From: Protula sp. h YS-2021
Taxonomy: Eukaryota; Annelida; Polychaeta; Sabellida; Serpulidae
Direction: 5' to 3'
Assembly (NCBI GenBank): GCA_949752745.1
Contig: OX457029.1
Coordinates: 15,343,891 to 15,407,890, forward strand
Length of the DNA stretch: 64,000 nt
Of the stretch, positions 1 to 12,019 are shown one piece after another. Position numbers and translations under genes: made by a program. Position 1 is the first letter of the stretch. Each line of letters begins with the position of its first letter. The notes beneath the pieces are model-generated. The model made no database searches. It saw nothing but the letters and a program-made list of their open reading frames with translations, and was not told the DNA's origin.

Positions 1-6
1 GTGAGT
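1..6 (+). other. PFDN5: Possible 5' splice site, PFDN5 intron 1
   Basis: The window opens with GTGAGT, a strong donor consensus. The first PFDN5 exon visible here (2046) starts in phase 0 and lacks the N-terminal ~24 residues usual for the family, so one coding exon must lie upstream. Its donor could be this site. The sequence before the window is not visible, so this is inference. Confidence 0.4.
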
Positions 7-104
7 GAATCAACATACTCCAGTATCCGGTGGTTTCATGTGAACAGCACATCTTCTGGCTTATTTGATCCAGAATAAAAAGATGAAACGTTAATCTCCG
101 TTTT

Positions 105-490
105 CAAGGTCACCGATCTCGTAACCTTTGTTATCTTAGGGCCCTTGTTATCTGACCCCGGATTAGGAATTACAGTCGTGACATGAATTACAACCTACAT
201 TTTCAAAGGTCGCGTGACCTTTGTTATATCGGAAACCGTTAGAGAAAGAGGAATTTTGACCTCATTTTCGTGGTCCACCACGTTCTTACTTTTTGACTTT
301 GACCTTCATTTATGAGGTCATCTTTCGCGTGAGATGTGTTATCTGTGTGACCGTTAGAGATTTTGGATTCATTTTGGGACTCTCTGCGGAGTTACGTGAT
401 CTGAACTTTGACCTGCTTTTTCTAGGTCAAAGGTACGTGACCTGTGTTGTATCGGAAATCGTTAAATATTTTGACCTCGTTTTCGGACTC
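105..490. repeat. Diverged ~110-bp tandem repeat rich in GTGACC/GACCT
   Basis: The phrase 'TATCGGAAACCGTTAGAG' followed by 'TTTTGACCTCATTTTCG' recurs in diverged form near 226, 335 and 441. A related block lies at 46.54-47.0 kb. The short open frame at 293-505 is a by-product of the repeat. It lies in PFDN5 intron 1 if the upstream exon model holds. Confidence 0.5.
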
Positions 491-1000
491 CACCTCCTCT
501 CTTAGCCCCCCCCCTCCCGTGCGGTAACAATTTTCGGTTTACATATAATATAGGAACGTCAAACCATGTGTCAAGGTCACATATTTGCCAATATTGGCCA
601 CATTTAGAAAAGCAGCAAAATTTCTACTTTTCCTACAAATCCGGCCGGATTGCGTTGAAATTTCACAGGAATATTCCTGCATCAGATTTGTAATTTGTTT
701 GGCCGTCTGCCCGAAATTGGCTAAAACTGGTCAAGTTGCAGAAAAATAACAAATTTCATTGTAAGTTTCAGGGATTTTTTTTGCTCTGTTAACCAATGCT
801 TCCGTGGACGCAGTGGCTATCGAAGCATTGTTTCCACGAGAATTTCAATGCGTCCGGTAGCAAAGTTCACGTATACAGTACGTCTCGGACTATAACCACA
901 TTTATAATCCGATTTTACATACAAAACCCCTCCTGTGGCTTATAGTCCGATTGGGTTAATTATGGTCCAGACACTTTTGAGAAAATCTTTAAGAAGCCAT

Positions 1001-1240
1001 ATTTACAATAGCAAAAATAAACAAGTTATTCTTAGTGCTTTTATTTATCATTTTTTCCTTCGTCCTATACAAACATAAATGCAGGAGTATCTCAGTTGAT
1101 CTAATCGTGAGTTTATATCTATCCAGTGTACTAAATGATCAAGACTTTCATAGTTTAAATTCGACTAGGGTGCGGTTTATAGTCCGGTCAACGAAACATT
1201 TTTTTTTTTTTTTTGGATGGGTTATTTTGGATGAGTGCTG
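1001..1240. repeat. Interspersed repeat, copy A (empty-site partner of 42561-42897)
   Basis: This block matches 42561-42897 along its length, starting at 'TTTACAATAGCAAAAATAA' and ending near 'TTATTTTGGATGAGTG'. Copy B carries a 104-bp MITE that copy A lacks. Flanking 'TATAGTCCG' phrases at 885-945 and 1175 suggest it is part of a larger old transposon. No coding potential is seen. Confidence 0.6.
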
Positions 1241-2045
1241 CTAATTGTCATGAGTTGAAAACCCGCTGTATCCGATAAAGCGTTTTTCTGTACTGATGTT
1301 TTCATATAATTTTATATATACTCAAGCCGGTTTACGATATATATATATATATATGGCCTGAGTAAGATATAAAAACATCAGTTCATACAAACTCTTATCT
1401 TTTCTTCTTTCTTTCCTTCTTTCTTTTCTTCCATCCCCTCTTCAATTGCAAGTAGATCTTCAGCGAGGTTGTCACATTGTTTTTGGTTCGGCAAAATCTG
1501 GCTGAACACACGGATGGCTGAAAGAGAAAGGCAAACAATGCAGTTCGTCCCACAGATCTAGTCCGATTACTTTGGATAGCAGTTTTGGCTATGAGGCCTT
1601 CTACGAAATCTAAATTCTGTCAAAATTAGTCGAGTTCTCCTTTCACCTTTGTAATGTCTTTGTTTTTACGGTTTGGCACATTATCCACGTATATTCTTGT
1701 TTAGTTACTGTAATTTTTTTAATTCGATGTGGCTCATACTTTCAGTCTTGCCATAGCGATCGCTATGAAAATGTGTGATGGAATAGGTCAGCTTAACTGT
1801 GTTGACCCTCGACACATTTGAGTAAAAATTGTCAAAAATTATTCAAAATGTTTTATACGTTTAATTGAGTCATGACCAAATAACAAACGAACAACAGATC
1901 AAAAGGAAGTCAAGTAGCAAATTTATTTTGGCTGTTATGTTTTTGTCTGCATGTTGAGGACATTGATTTTGTATGAATTTATTTGGTAGAATATTAATGA
2001 ATAATCAACAACTGAGCAGTGAAATGTTTTTAAATTTTATTTCAG

Positions 2046-2180
2046 GAAATTGAATTCATGCAAAGCTCGTTGCAGCAATTAAAAGTGGTACAACAGAAAT
2101 TTGTGGAATCACAGGAAAGCTTGGCTAAAGTTTCGAAAGAAAAGGCAGGAAAAGAAATACTCGTACCTCTAACAAGTTCT
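2046..2180 (+). CDS. PFDN5: PFDN5 exon 2
   Basis: The acceptor TTTATTTCAG precedes GAAATTGAATTC and the donor is GTATCC. It has 45 codons in phase 0 and encodes the end of the N-terminal coiled coil ([16 protein letters not shown]) and [10 protein letters not shown], the loop into the beta hairpin. Confidence 0.92.
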
Positions 2181-4287
2181 GTATCCTTGACCTTGTTCTT
2201 AAATATATTAACTTTGCAGAAAGATTTGAAAAATTTGTGGGAGTGACGTCTCTACCTTGCTTAGTCAATTCATGAAGACCTGCCTGCATGACGTGCAGCA
2301 TCTGCAAAGGTCTTAGCCCATGTTTACGCCAAAGAAACTACACTGACCGTTGTGTCTATCCTTCATGCGCGAAACACGGAATCGCTTTCTTGTTTTCTAT
2401 TCAGCGATTTACATTACAACAGGTCCGAAGTATCTTGTTAAAACACCTTTTGTGAAGTTCTGAAATGTTGAAAGAAATTCCGAGGGTGTGCAGCATTTTG
2501 TACACACGATGCCTCCATTAGAATAGTTTCCTACATGTAAAAAAAATTAAAAAAAAACAAGAGAGAAACAGCTGAAAGTAATAAAAATGATTTGCTTAAC
2601 TGAAGTAGATGTATGTACCTGGCCATCTAGAAGAAGCAAACAAGGTTCTGATAGATATTGGGACTGGGTATTACGTTGAAAAGGTAGAGTATAATCTTAA
2701 TTACAAGTGAAATGCGCAAATCTTACTGCTGATGACTACTTTTTTTCTTTTTTTTTTTTTTTTTTTGTATGATAGACGAAATCACTTAGTCGCATACCAG
2801 TTAAACGCAAAAATCGGTTCCTTGCGTAAAAATCGCTGATCCCAAGCCCTGTCCTGTGCTGCCTAACGGAATGTGTCAACCGGATAATTTGCATACCACT
2901 TAGTCACATTAATCGGAAAATCGCAGATTTTAACAGGACTAAGAGGGTAATAAACCGTTTGGTTGGATATTTCGTGGGGGGGGGGGGGCTGTCCTAACAT
3001 TGCCTCACATGAAAACGTTAGCTCGTGACTGGCGATATGAAGTGTTCCTTGTTTCTCAAAGGTACTGTCTCCCAGATGTTTTACCAATTGCGTGCTCGAC
3101 GTGTTTAAGTAATGTACGGAGAAAATGAACACAGTTAAAAGCTTTCAAAAAAAAAAATGGAAATGGAAATAGGGAGAGGCGAATATGTTTGTATAATCGG
3201 ATCTATCACATTAACGCATAATATGCCTAGGAAAATTATCCGTGCCATTGATTGGTTTCGACTGTATTGGCATTTGTGTGCTGCTGCAAGCGATTCAGAT
3301 TAGTTTCCCATAAGGAAAGAGAACATTAATCTTAGTGTGAATTAAAAAAGGCGTGTTTGCCAGCGACTACTTCCCCCCTCCACCCCCCGCCCCCGCCCCA
3401 CCCCCAGAGAAAGTAAAAAATGGCCAAACGATTTGCACCGAATGCACTTGTTAACTTTCGCATAGTTCCAAATTATACATTTTCAAGTTTCCTAGATTTA
3501 AAGAGTGTTACCAAACTGTTAGTTAATATTCTAAGTTTCACTTGTTGCTTGCATATGAATCCACATATTTTCATAAAGAATGCCAAAGATGCAGAAGGTT
3601 ACTTCAAAAAGAAAATAGAATATCTCACCAAACAAATGGAAAAGATTCAGCCTGCACTGCAAGAAAAATACAAAATGAAACAAGGTAAAATTTCGTTAAA
3701 ATGGTGGAATCATTTCAAAGAAATAACAAACTTGTTTATCGTACATTTGGCCGGGTCACTGAACTTACCAGTGAATGAGTGTAAGGGATATAAAAATAGC
3801 CACAGCTAAGCCAGTTTTCAAATCAAACTGATCGCTTGCCCAATGGGTAAATTTTACAAATGGAATGATGAGAAGTATAACTATTTTCCTTCTGGGACTC
3901 GCAGCAAAATGCGGAAAAGTGTTGCCATTATGATGACGTCAGACACACAGAGAAACGGGTTCTGGCAGGTGCTGTAAAAGAACTTCTAAAATTTACCAAC
4001 GCTGGGAAGAGGCTGGGGGGGGGGGGCTAAAGTAAAATGTATGGGCATATTTCGCGGTCACTTTTGATCGTGCGTACAGTTATTCATTAGTTTCTTACAA
4101 TACACGCTCTGACGTCATTTACGCTGGAGGTGTATTAGGAGTTTCTTTACAGTCTTGTATCAATTTTGTGTCGTATCCTTAGTGATGAGCTGTGTCGTTT
4201 TTTTCTCTCCTTTCAGCGGTGTTAGAGGTTACACAACTGAAGGCCCAACAAATGCAAGCCCAGCAGCAGCCACAAGAAGCAAAATGA
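2046..4287 (+). CDS. PFDN5: Prefoldin subunit 5 (exons 2-5; exon 1 off-window)
   Basis: Prefoldin is a cytosolic hexameric chaperone that hands unfolded actin and tubulin to the CCT chaperonin; subunit 5 is an alpha-type subunit. Coding exons are 2046-2180, 2609-2683, 3579-3684 and 4217-4287, all with AG/GT boundaries and phases that join cleanly (0, 0, 1). The visible part is 128 residues plus TGA. Recognisable stretches are [11 protein letters not shown] and LVPLTSS in the first coiled helix and hairpin, [12 protein letters not shown] in the beta-hairpin region, and [15 protein letters not shown] in the C-terminal helix. The tail is glutamine-rich. The human protein is 154 aa, so about 24 N-terminal residues are missing, as expected for one upstream exon. 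The gene looks intact and normally spliced. Confidence 0.93.
2609..2683 (+). CDS. PFDN5: PFDN5 exon 3
   Basis: It has 25 codons in phase 0. The acceptor GAAGTAG is pyrimidine-poor and the donor is GTAGAG. It encodes [18 protein letters not shown] followed by TGYYVEK, the prefoldin-alpha beta-hairpin signature. It is too short to appear as a stand-alone open frame. Confidence 0.9.
3579..3684 (+). CDS. PFDN5: PFDN5 exon 4
   Basis: The acceptor TTTTCATAAAG and donor GTAAAA bound 106 bp. It encodes [20 protein letters not shown] and the start of the C-terminal helix, ending in KMKQ plus one base. The open frame upstream of 3579 in the same register is intron. Confidence 0.92.
4217..4287 (+). CDS. 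PFDN5: PFDN5 exon 5 and stop
   Basis: It follows the strong acceptor CTCTCCTTTCAG. The first two bases complete an Ala codon, then [17 protein letters not shown] and PQEAK, with TGA at 4285-4287. The glutamine-rich tail is species-specific sequence where vertebrates have Ala/Thr. Confidence 0.9.
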
Positions 4288-4387
4288 ACTGTTCCTTCCA
4301 TAGCCACTCGCCTCTATTTGTTTACCATGAGATAACATTACTTCAAGTATTGTTGTTTTTTCCCTTAAACATTTAATTTGATTGAGA

Positions 4388-4393
4388 AATAAA
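4388..4393 (+). terminator. PFDN5: Polyadenylation signal AATAAA for PFDN5
   Basis: AATAAA lies 101 bp after the PFDN5 stop, a usual distance for a short 3'UTR. Cleavage would fall near 4405-4425. Not tested against transcripts. Confidence 0.55.
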
Positions 4394-4429
4394 CTAAAGA
4401 TAAAGATACTGTTTTGCTTCTTGTGAAAG

Positions 4430-5210
4430 AGTGAAATGGCGGAGGAATATGTAAAGATGCTCTTCGGCGATTCTTGGTGAATTTTGTCCACTTGTCGTAA
4501 GCAGAAACTTCTGCCTTTTCGGTAACTGTTAGAGGAAGTGCAACTCTACAGTCAGGTGAGACTAAGTGCAAGTATCCATCCACCGAGCACGAAAAAAAGC
4601 CAAGACAACCACATGTAGAAATTTTAAATACTCGTTTGAAAAAATGAACAGACAAGGATTTGGATGTTACAGCTTTCAAGTGATATAGATATCACCCATA
4701 CATATCACACATATATGTTTTCTTGTGGAAAACCAACAGTCCCAGGCACAGAAATATAACTAATATTTGATTTGAACTAAGTTGGCGCCACGGATTGAGA
4801 ACCCAAGAAATGAACTGTGCGGTGGTGAAAAGCGCAATCCATCCGACAAAGTACCACCCATTCACGTGCACCTAAAAGTTTTGGCCACAGTGCTAACCGT
4901 GCTGGAAATCAACTCGGTATAAACTGTTACAAACTGTTACAAGTCTTAGTAGAAATACATTCTTCCAAGGACAAATTTGAAAAAAAAAATAATTAAAACA
5001 AATTAGTCATCAATAAATCCCAGTCTTTTCTTTCTGTGATTTATTCACGTATTACGATTTCCACAGTTACAAATTTCTCATTTTGCTAAATAAACAACGA
5101 GCACAGCATGGATTAGTTTTCTTTTATTTCTGGACAATAATATGATAACGAGAAAGTTGCAGCATCCCCCCGTCGAATATCACAGTAAATGCCCATTGGC
5201 TTTGGTGGTC
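4430..5210. other. Intergenic, no feature recognised
   Basis: AT-rich sequence downstream of PFDN5. Short open frames on both strands show no family resemblance, and no repeat structure is seen beyond A/T runs. Confidence 0.5.
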
Positions 5211-5211
5211 G

Positions 5212-5507
5212 GATGAAATGCCACCCGGAATAAATGCTGCATTTAGAAGTCTGAGCCGCCTCCATCGACGCCATAGATTATATATTATAGGCAAATAACA
5301 GACATTTTACTGAATTATTCTATTGTTGACCCTATATTAGTCTCTAAAACAATGTCTGGCACAGAAAAACACTTTCATCAATTAGTTTGCGATTTACCGT
5401 GATGGATAGAACTACTCGTCAGATCTTGCGATTAAAGCTTTCGTGAATACGTGAAAGATCGAATCAACTAGTTATGTGTGGCATTTTTTCCGGGTGGTAT
5501 TTGATCC
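5212..5507. mobile_element. MITE with ~27-bp terminal inverted repeats
   Basis: GATGAAATGCCACCCGGAAT at 5213 pairs with the inverted ATTTTTTCCGGGTGGTATTT at 5482-5501, about 22 of 26 positions. A third copy of the terminus (ACTCCGGGTGGCATTTGGTC) stands at 5927-5946, so a second family member probably abuts it. The interior is non-coding. Confidence 0.5.
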
Positions 5508-5521
5508 TGTTTGGTGAAAGA

Positions 5522-5909
5522 TAGTGATGTGACGGTTTACCGTTTGGGACGGTTAACCGTGAAGGTGGCGGTTCGGTTAAACCGAACCGTGCTCTGTGGA
5601 AAACCGCGGTTCATTTTCGGTTTTTAATCAACATTATTTTTGTTTTGCTCAGGACCATTTTTAACTGCTATGAATGTTTCAGCTCACTATTTTAGCGCAG
5701 CATTATTTTACACTTCCAGATGACTTCCTTTTTAGTTCAGCAATGTGTTTACTTATCACGTTCTAGAATAAAATACAGAAAATTGGGATATCTTAAATTT
5801 ATGCATATTTGCATAGTCTGACAAAACCGAAACCGAACCGAAAAAACCGCGGATTTTTCTTTTAAAACCGAAACCGAACCGGACCCATCAGTGACGGATC
5901 ACATCACCA
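5522..5909. mobile_element. hAT-type MITE with perfect 8-bp target duplication
   Basis: The ends are TAGTGATGTGACGG and the inverted TCACATCACCA. GTGAAAGA occurs directly outside both ends (5514-5521 and 5910-5917), an exact 8-bp duplication typical of hAT. The interior is AT-rich with CCGAACCG-type subterminal motifs and no gene. Confidence 0.75.
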
Positions 5910-6170
5910 GTGAAAGAGTGGTATTTACTCCGGGTGGCATTTGGTCCAGCATTCATTTACTTTGCATGTGCAAAATGTTTTCTTTCAATCCGTCCAAAAA
6001 CAATAAAATGTCTGTGTCCCCATCTGCTTCACTCTAAACAATGAGTACAAATAATCTCTCGTTTGAACAAGTATTGAAAACATTTACATATTTTTTTACA
6101 AATTTATTAATTCCTCACACCATAAAAAACTTATCTTTAACTCATTTCAACAAGACTAGTAACTGTGTGA

Positions 6171-6496
6171 CAATGAACACGTTACAAATGTGGTGATGAA
6201 CATGTTACAAATGTGGTAATGAACATGTTACAAATGTGGCAATGAACATGCTACAACATGTGGTAACGAACACGTTACAACATGTGGCAATGAACATGTT
6301 ACATGTGGCAATGAACATGCTACAACATGTGGTAACGAACACGTTACAACATGTGGCAATGAACATGTTACAACACGTGGCAATGAAAATGTTACAACAT
6401 GTGGCAATGAAAATGTTACAACATGTGGCAATGAACATGCTACAACATGTGGCAATGAACATGCTACAGCATGTGGCAATGAACATGTTACAACAG
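6171..6496. repeat. Minisatellite, 24-bp unit
   Basis: Units of the form ACATGTGGCAATGAACATGTTACA repeat about 13 times. The unit is a multiple of three, so open frames on both strands yield 8-residue peptide repeats; these are not genes. Confidence 0.9.
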
Positions 6497-7030
6497 ATTC
6501 TATCTTGCAGAAACGTACCGTGCAAAATCGTAAAGAACGACATGACTGCGAGAAAATATGTGGCTATAACCGAAAGGTCGTTATAATCGATAGTTCTAGA
6601 CGCAAAAGTTTACAGCGGTCCCGTTAATTATGTCGCCGTTATAAAGCTGTTGAACTGTACTTACTCTGATATTTCTGCTTTTAACAACATATGAGAACCA
6701 TTGTGAACAAGGATCTATAGAAAAGCAAGAAGTAAATAGTAACGCTTCTCTGGAGACCAAAATGTTGGGATAAATTTTGCCCCTGCAAGGCTACATTCAG
6801 CACTTTTTTCTGCCTTTTCTGTAAATGTTTATTTCTTTTTTTTTCATAAAACCATTTTTTTCCTCGACTAAATTACCAATCAGATCAAAATACTGTATAC
6901 AATCCCATCGACGCTCCGTTTCCCGAAGCATATAAGAATCCGTTGAATAATTATCTTCCCCGATTCGGCGACTTTTACAGAGCTGAGAGAAGTTGGTTTC
7001 GCACGAAGTTTGATGAAGAACTTGGACTTA

Positions 7031-8428
7031 AATGGAACAGATGAGCACACCTGCTCGACACAGATAAGCACACCTGCTCGACACAGATAAGTACACCTGC
7101 ACGGCACAGATAAGCACACCTGCTCGACAGATAAGCACACCTGCTCGACACAGATAAGTACACCTGCACGGCACAGATAAGTACACCTGCACGGCACAGA
7201 TAAGCACACCTGCTCGACAGATAAGCACACCTGCTCGACACAGATAAGCACACCTGCTCGACAGATAAGCACACCTGCTCGACACAGATAAGCACACCTG
7301 CGCGACACAGATAAGTACACCTGCTCGACACAGATAAGTACACCTGCACGGCACAGATAAGTACACCTGCACGGCACAGATAAGCACACCTGCTCGACAG
7401 ATAAGCACACCTGCTCGACACAGATAAGCACACCTGCTCGACAGATAAGCACACCTGCTCGACACAGATAAGCACACCTGCGCGACACAGATAAGTACAC
7501 CTGCTCGACACAGATAAGTACACCTGCACGGCACAGATAAGTACACCTGCACGGCACAGATAAGCACACCTGCTCGACAGATAAGCACACCTGCTCGACA
7601 CAGATAAGCACACCTGCTCGACAGATAAGCACACCTGCTCGACACAGATAAGCACACCTGCGCGACACAGATAAGTACACCTGCTCGACACAGATAAGCA
7701 CACCTGCTCGACACAGATAAGTACACCTGCACGGCACAGATAAGCACACCTGCTCGACAGATAAGCACACCTGCTCGACACAGATAAGTACACCTGCACG
7801 GCACAGATAAGTACACCTGCACGGCACAGATAAGCACACCTGCTCGACAGATAAGCACACCTGCTCGACACAGATAAGCACACCTGCTCGACAGATAAGC
7901 ACACCTGCTCGACACAGATAAGCACACCTGCGCGACACAGATAAGTACACCTGCTCGACACAGATAAGTACACCTGCGCGACACAGATAAGCACATCTGT
8001 TCGACACAGATAAGCACACCTGCTCAGTACAGATACGAACACCTGCACGGCACAGATACGAACACCTGCACGGCACAGATAAGCACACCTGTCGACACAG
8101 ATACGAACACCTGCACGGCACAGATAAGCACACGTACTCGGTACAGATAAGCAAACCTGCTCGGTACAGATACGCACATCTGCACGACACAGATAAGCAC
8201 ACCTGTCGACACAGATACGAACGACTGCACGGCACAAATAAGCACACGTACTCGGTACAGATAAGCAAACCTGCTTGGTACAGATACGCACATCTGCACG
8301 GCACAGATAAGCACCCCTGCTCGACACATAAGTACACCTGCTCGGTACAGATAAGCACACCTGCTCGACACAGATAAGCACACGCGCTCGATACAGATAA
8401 GCACACCTGCTCGGTACAGATAAGCACA
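7031..8428. repeat. Minisatellite, 23-bp unit with 20-bp variant
   Basis: About 60 units of CACACCTGCTCGACACAGAT plus AAG, with variants GCACGG, GCGCGA and a 20-bp form lacking 'ACA'. Variants recur in the same order near 7081-7320, 7321-7500, 7501-7690 and 7801-7990, so a higher-order block of several units was itself duplicated. The - strand is stop-free in all three frames over most of the array, giving 522-, 507- and 329-codon open frames with no family resemblance. Confidence 0.93.
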
Positions 8429-8429
8429 A

Positions 8430-9040
8430 AAATACGACCTCTCTCCACAAACTGATTTCTGAATATAAAATGTGGTGCAAAAGGAAAATGTACGACATTT
8501 CGCCGACAAATATTTAGTCAACATTGGTATCTACAACATTTAGTCGAAATTAAGGGTAAGTTATTTTGCATGAATGTTATGGTTGTTTATAAAAATAACC
8601 CATTTAATACACAATGAATACACTATGTTCTTCGAAAAAGTTTCTCTGGATCCGATAAATCCAATGATATCGGAGACCTTGATTTCTTTGATTTCCTATT
8701 GAACTTTATTGGCGAAAATGGTAATACAATAGATTCTTAACACCACTCTTGTTGCAATCAAATAATTCGATCACAAGAACTCTCATAACAGAGGTCAAAC
8801 TTCTTGAACTCATCACAGGAATTATCTGGACTTAATCCCAAACCTGACCCTCTGGCCAAAAATCAAAATTCTTAACCGCAATTATAAACTTCGACATAAT
8901 GCCGCTTGGTTAAATGCCTGGATACCTCTTCAGAAGGAAGCCTCTAGCATGGCATTCTCACGGCAACCTTGAAAACTAGACTACAGCCTCGTTTAAAATA
9001 GCCGGACCAGGAAACTTCACACGGCTGCAGTGCAGAGCAG
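8430..9040. other. Intergenic, no feature recognised
   Basis: Unique-looking AT-rich sequence between two minisatellites. No coding similarity, RNA gene or inverted repeat is seen. Confidence 0.5.
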
Positions 9041-9044
9041 CAGC

Positions 9045-9345
9045 TTCAATGTCATACGGTCACAGCTGCAGATGTCATACGATAACAGCTGCCCATGTCA
9101 TAGTCACAACAATCGATGTCATACGGTAAAAGCTGGCGATGTCATACGGTCACAGCTACCCATGTCCTATGGTCACAGCTGCCGATGTCATACAGTCACA
9201 ACAGTCGATGTCATACGGTCACAGCTGCCCATGTCATAGTCACAACAGTCGATGCCATACGGTCACGGCTGCCGATGTCATGCGGTCACAGCTGCCCATG
9301 TCATAGTCACAACAGTCGATGCCATACGGTCACCGCTGCCTTGTA
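9045..9345. repeat. Minisatellite, ~22-bp unit
   Basis: Variants of GTCATACGGTCACAGCTGCC repeat about 13 times, alternating with GTCATAGTCACAACAGTCGAT. The overlapping open frames are repeat by-products. Confidence 0.85.
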
Positions 9346-10260
9346 TTGTACCATTCATTTGTTCATCCCTTCGCCGCCCCGTTAAGTGTCAAAGTTTGGA
9401 GTTAAATTAGGATTGCAACAGACACCATCCAAACGGATCCTGACCGAAAGAAGACATCGAGCCCCGAACCGGAAATTCGGGTATTTTTGATTATTTGTTG
9501 CCCCATTTGACTTTCCTCATAAAAATACACGAAACTCACAGCGGGCAAAACGTGGAGCATTTTACAGAAGTACTCCATTAAACAATATTTCAGTATTTTA
9601 ATGCATTTCATACGTAGATCGAATATTCGTTAAAAAAGTTAAGCTCTATTGGGTGGCGGAGGGGGGGGGGGGGGGGGTGGGGGTTTCCCCGGCATTGAAA
9701 AAATGTGGGAGGGATTTCACTTTAGTAGGCAAAATAGAGAGATTTTCTATGTAGAGGAGGGGGCGTTTTTTTTTTATTATTATTATTTGCGGTAGGGTGT
9801 TTTTCCAGGGAACGGGGTAGATTTATTCCGCACACCTCAGTAACAACAGTCATCTTGCTGGTACTGTGTAGCACACCATTTGAAAAGTGTTGTTCACTGG
9901 TTGTTTACTTGTTGTTCCAGAATTATGACTGACAATTCACCAAAAAGGCGTGCAAAAAACAAGAACCGAAAATTTCGGCAAAATTGCGAACCCTAAATTA
10001 AATGAAAAGGCATGAGAGTAGCACCAAAACCTTGCCTTGTTAGCATAAGACTGACGGCTGTGATCTATGAAAACTCATCACATGAATTCACATTGAGCAA
10101 TTTTGTAATCCTCTATAATAGCAAGTGATAGGCCGTAAAACAAAAGTGAGGCGAGAAAGCAATTCTACACTATTCAAAACGAAAAAAAAAAAAAAGAATA
10201 TCTTCACGGTTTCGTGCCCAAACAAAGGTTTGGCAGCATAAACTTTCCCAAGCCATTCGA
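9346..10260. other. Intergenic, low-complexity G and T runs
   Basis: Contains a G run at 9660-9678 and a T/AT run near 9766-9790. No gene or RNA is recognised. Confidence 0.5.
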
Positions 10261-10261
10261 G

Positions 10262-10690
10262 ATTCATTCCAAATCCTGCTATCGGTACATGAAATCATTC
10301 TGTCGATACATGAAATCATGCCCTCGGTACATTAAATCCTGCGATCGATACATGAAATCCTGCTATCGGTACATGAAATCATGCTGTCGGTATATGAAAT
10401 CATGCTGTCGGTACATGGAGTCCTGTTATCGGTATATGAAATCCTGCTGACGGTGCATGAAATCCTGCTGTCGGTACATGAAATCCTGCTATCGGTACAT
10501 GAAATCCTGCTATCGGTACATGAAATCATGCTGTCGGTACAGAAATCCTGCTGTCGGTACATGAAATCCTGCTGTCGGTACATGAAACTCTGCCGTCGGT
10601 ACATGAAATCATGCTGTCGGCACATGAAATCCTGCTATCGGTATATGAAATCCTGCTGTCGGTGCATGAAGTCATGCTATCAATATATGA
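10262..10690. repeat. Minisatellite, ~18-21-bp unit
   Basis: About 20 units of GAAATCCTGCTGTCGGTACAT, with T/C and A/G variants and one unit missing 'TG'. The unit is stop-free in several frames on both strands. Confidence 0.9.
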
Positions 10691-10985
10691 AAATTTGACA
10701 CATACGATATCGAAAGACAACTCTTTGGAGTGTTCTTACATCTGGTATTAGCTGGATACGAGTGTCGAGAAATCGTTTCAACAGAATATCGAAGTTGCAC
10801 CTGACTTCCACGTACTAAAACAACTAATTATACGCGTTCTCCAGATCACCCAAACTCTTGTTACATCATTTAAGTAATCACTAGAATCGTAATTCATCGT
10901 AATATTATATAAAATACAAAATTCTTCGCATAAAAAACGCCTTTCCTACGTTTATGTTCTTGCTATAAGAACTGCAACTACATTT

Positions 10986-11290
10986 CTCTGTGGTGGCCCT
11001 TGACAACGCGTATCACAGACTGAACATGCCTGTGTGAGGCCCTTGACAACCTGTATCAGAGACTGTACATGCCTGTGGGGTGGCCCTTGACAACGTGTAT
11101 CAGAGACTGAACATGCCTGTGTGAGGCCCTTGACAACCTGTATCAGAGACTGCACATGCCTGTGTGGTGGCCCTTGACAACGCGTATCACAGGCTGTACA
11201 TGCCTGTGGGGTGGCCCTTGACAACGCGTATCAGAGACTGTATATGCCTGTAGGGTGGCCCTTCACAACGCGTATCAGAGACTGTGGCAT
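10986..11290. repeat. Minisatellite, ~43-bp unit, seven copies
   Basis: Each unit has the form GGCCCTTGACAACGCGTATC then AGAGACTGTACATGCCTGTG, with alternating CGCG/CTGT versions. The alternation indicates a two-unit higher-order repeat. Confidence 0.88.
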
Positions 11291-11299
11291 GCGTTTCTC

Positions 11300-12015
11300 A
11301 GACAGACAAGTGTAGTTCATATTATTGAAACTTCAAATTATCCGATTTCACATTATCCGAATGTTTCAACTCAAAAAGGATGCGAGGAATTTGGAATTAA
11401 ACAAAAATTGCTTCAATCTGACTGAACTTCAAATAAAGCGTTTTCAAATTAAATGTTACCGATTGTATATAGGTACTGGTCTCGCTACGAAGGTTTCTTT
11501 CCTATAAAGATCATTTTTTCAACGCTCCTTAAGTAGTTTTCATACTGATAACACACAAAATGCATTTTCCATAGCACTTTACGAATCCCGCTACGGTTAA
11601 ACACTAACAACCTACTATATCCAACAAAACATAGCACTAACATGTTACTAAGCGAAATCATGCAAAGGTCCCCATCACACGAAAAACCACATACCATAAC
11701 CTATGCTAACATACTTAATTATCACAATGTGAAACAAGACGTGGCCGATTCGAATGAGCACTTTTTGAACTTACCTGCAGGTTTATGTCATATTTTTTTT
11801 ACTTGTGTCACTCTCTTTTTGAAGAGTGCTTATGTGAACTTTTACAAATTCCTTTTCTTGGCAAAGCTTTGGGTATTGTCAGCTGAAGATACTGTGTCGG
11901 ATCCTCAGGAGTAAGTTTTACGCTTGTCTACCGTGTCGTGAATTAATCTGAACTGCAGAGTATCGCTTGAGCATTTACGGACACACAAATATCCCAGGGT
12001 TCCGGAATTACACGA
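11300..12015. other. Intergenic or distal GPAT 3'UTR; no gene recognised
   Basis: Small open frames on both strands have no recognisable similarity. The GPAT transcript (- strand) may run into this stretch; no convincing AATAAA on the - strand was picked out. Confidence 0.4.
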
Positions 12016-12019
12016 AGAC

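Noticed and set aside
3420..3578. N-terminal part of a 129-codon open frame ending in the PFDN5 exon
   Set aside because: Only 3579-3684 matches prefoldin; the upstream stretch is intron that happens to be open.
6171..6496. Possible CRISPR-like array
   Set aside because: The units are contiguous with no unique spacers, and this is a eukaryotic window; the same holds for the other arrays.
6880..8448. 522-, 507- and 329-codon open frames on the - strand
   Set aside because: They are overlapping frames of one minisatellite unit and have no domain outside the repeat.
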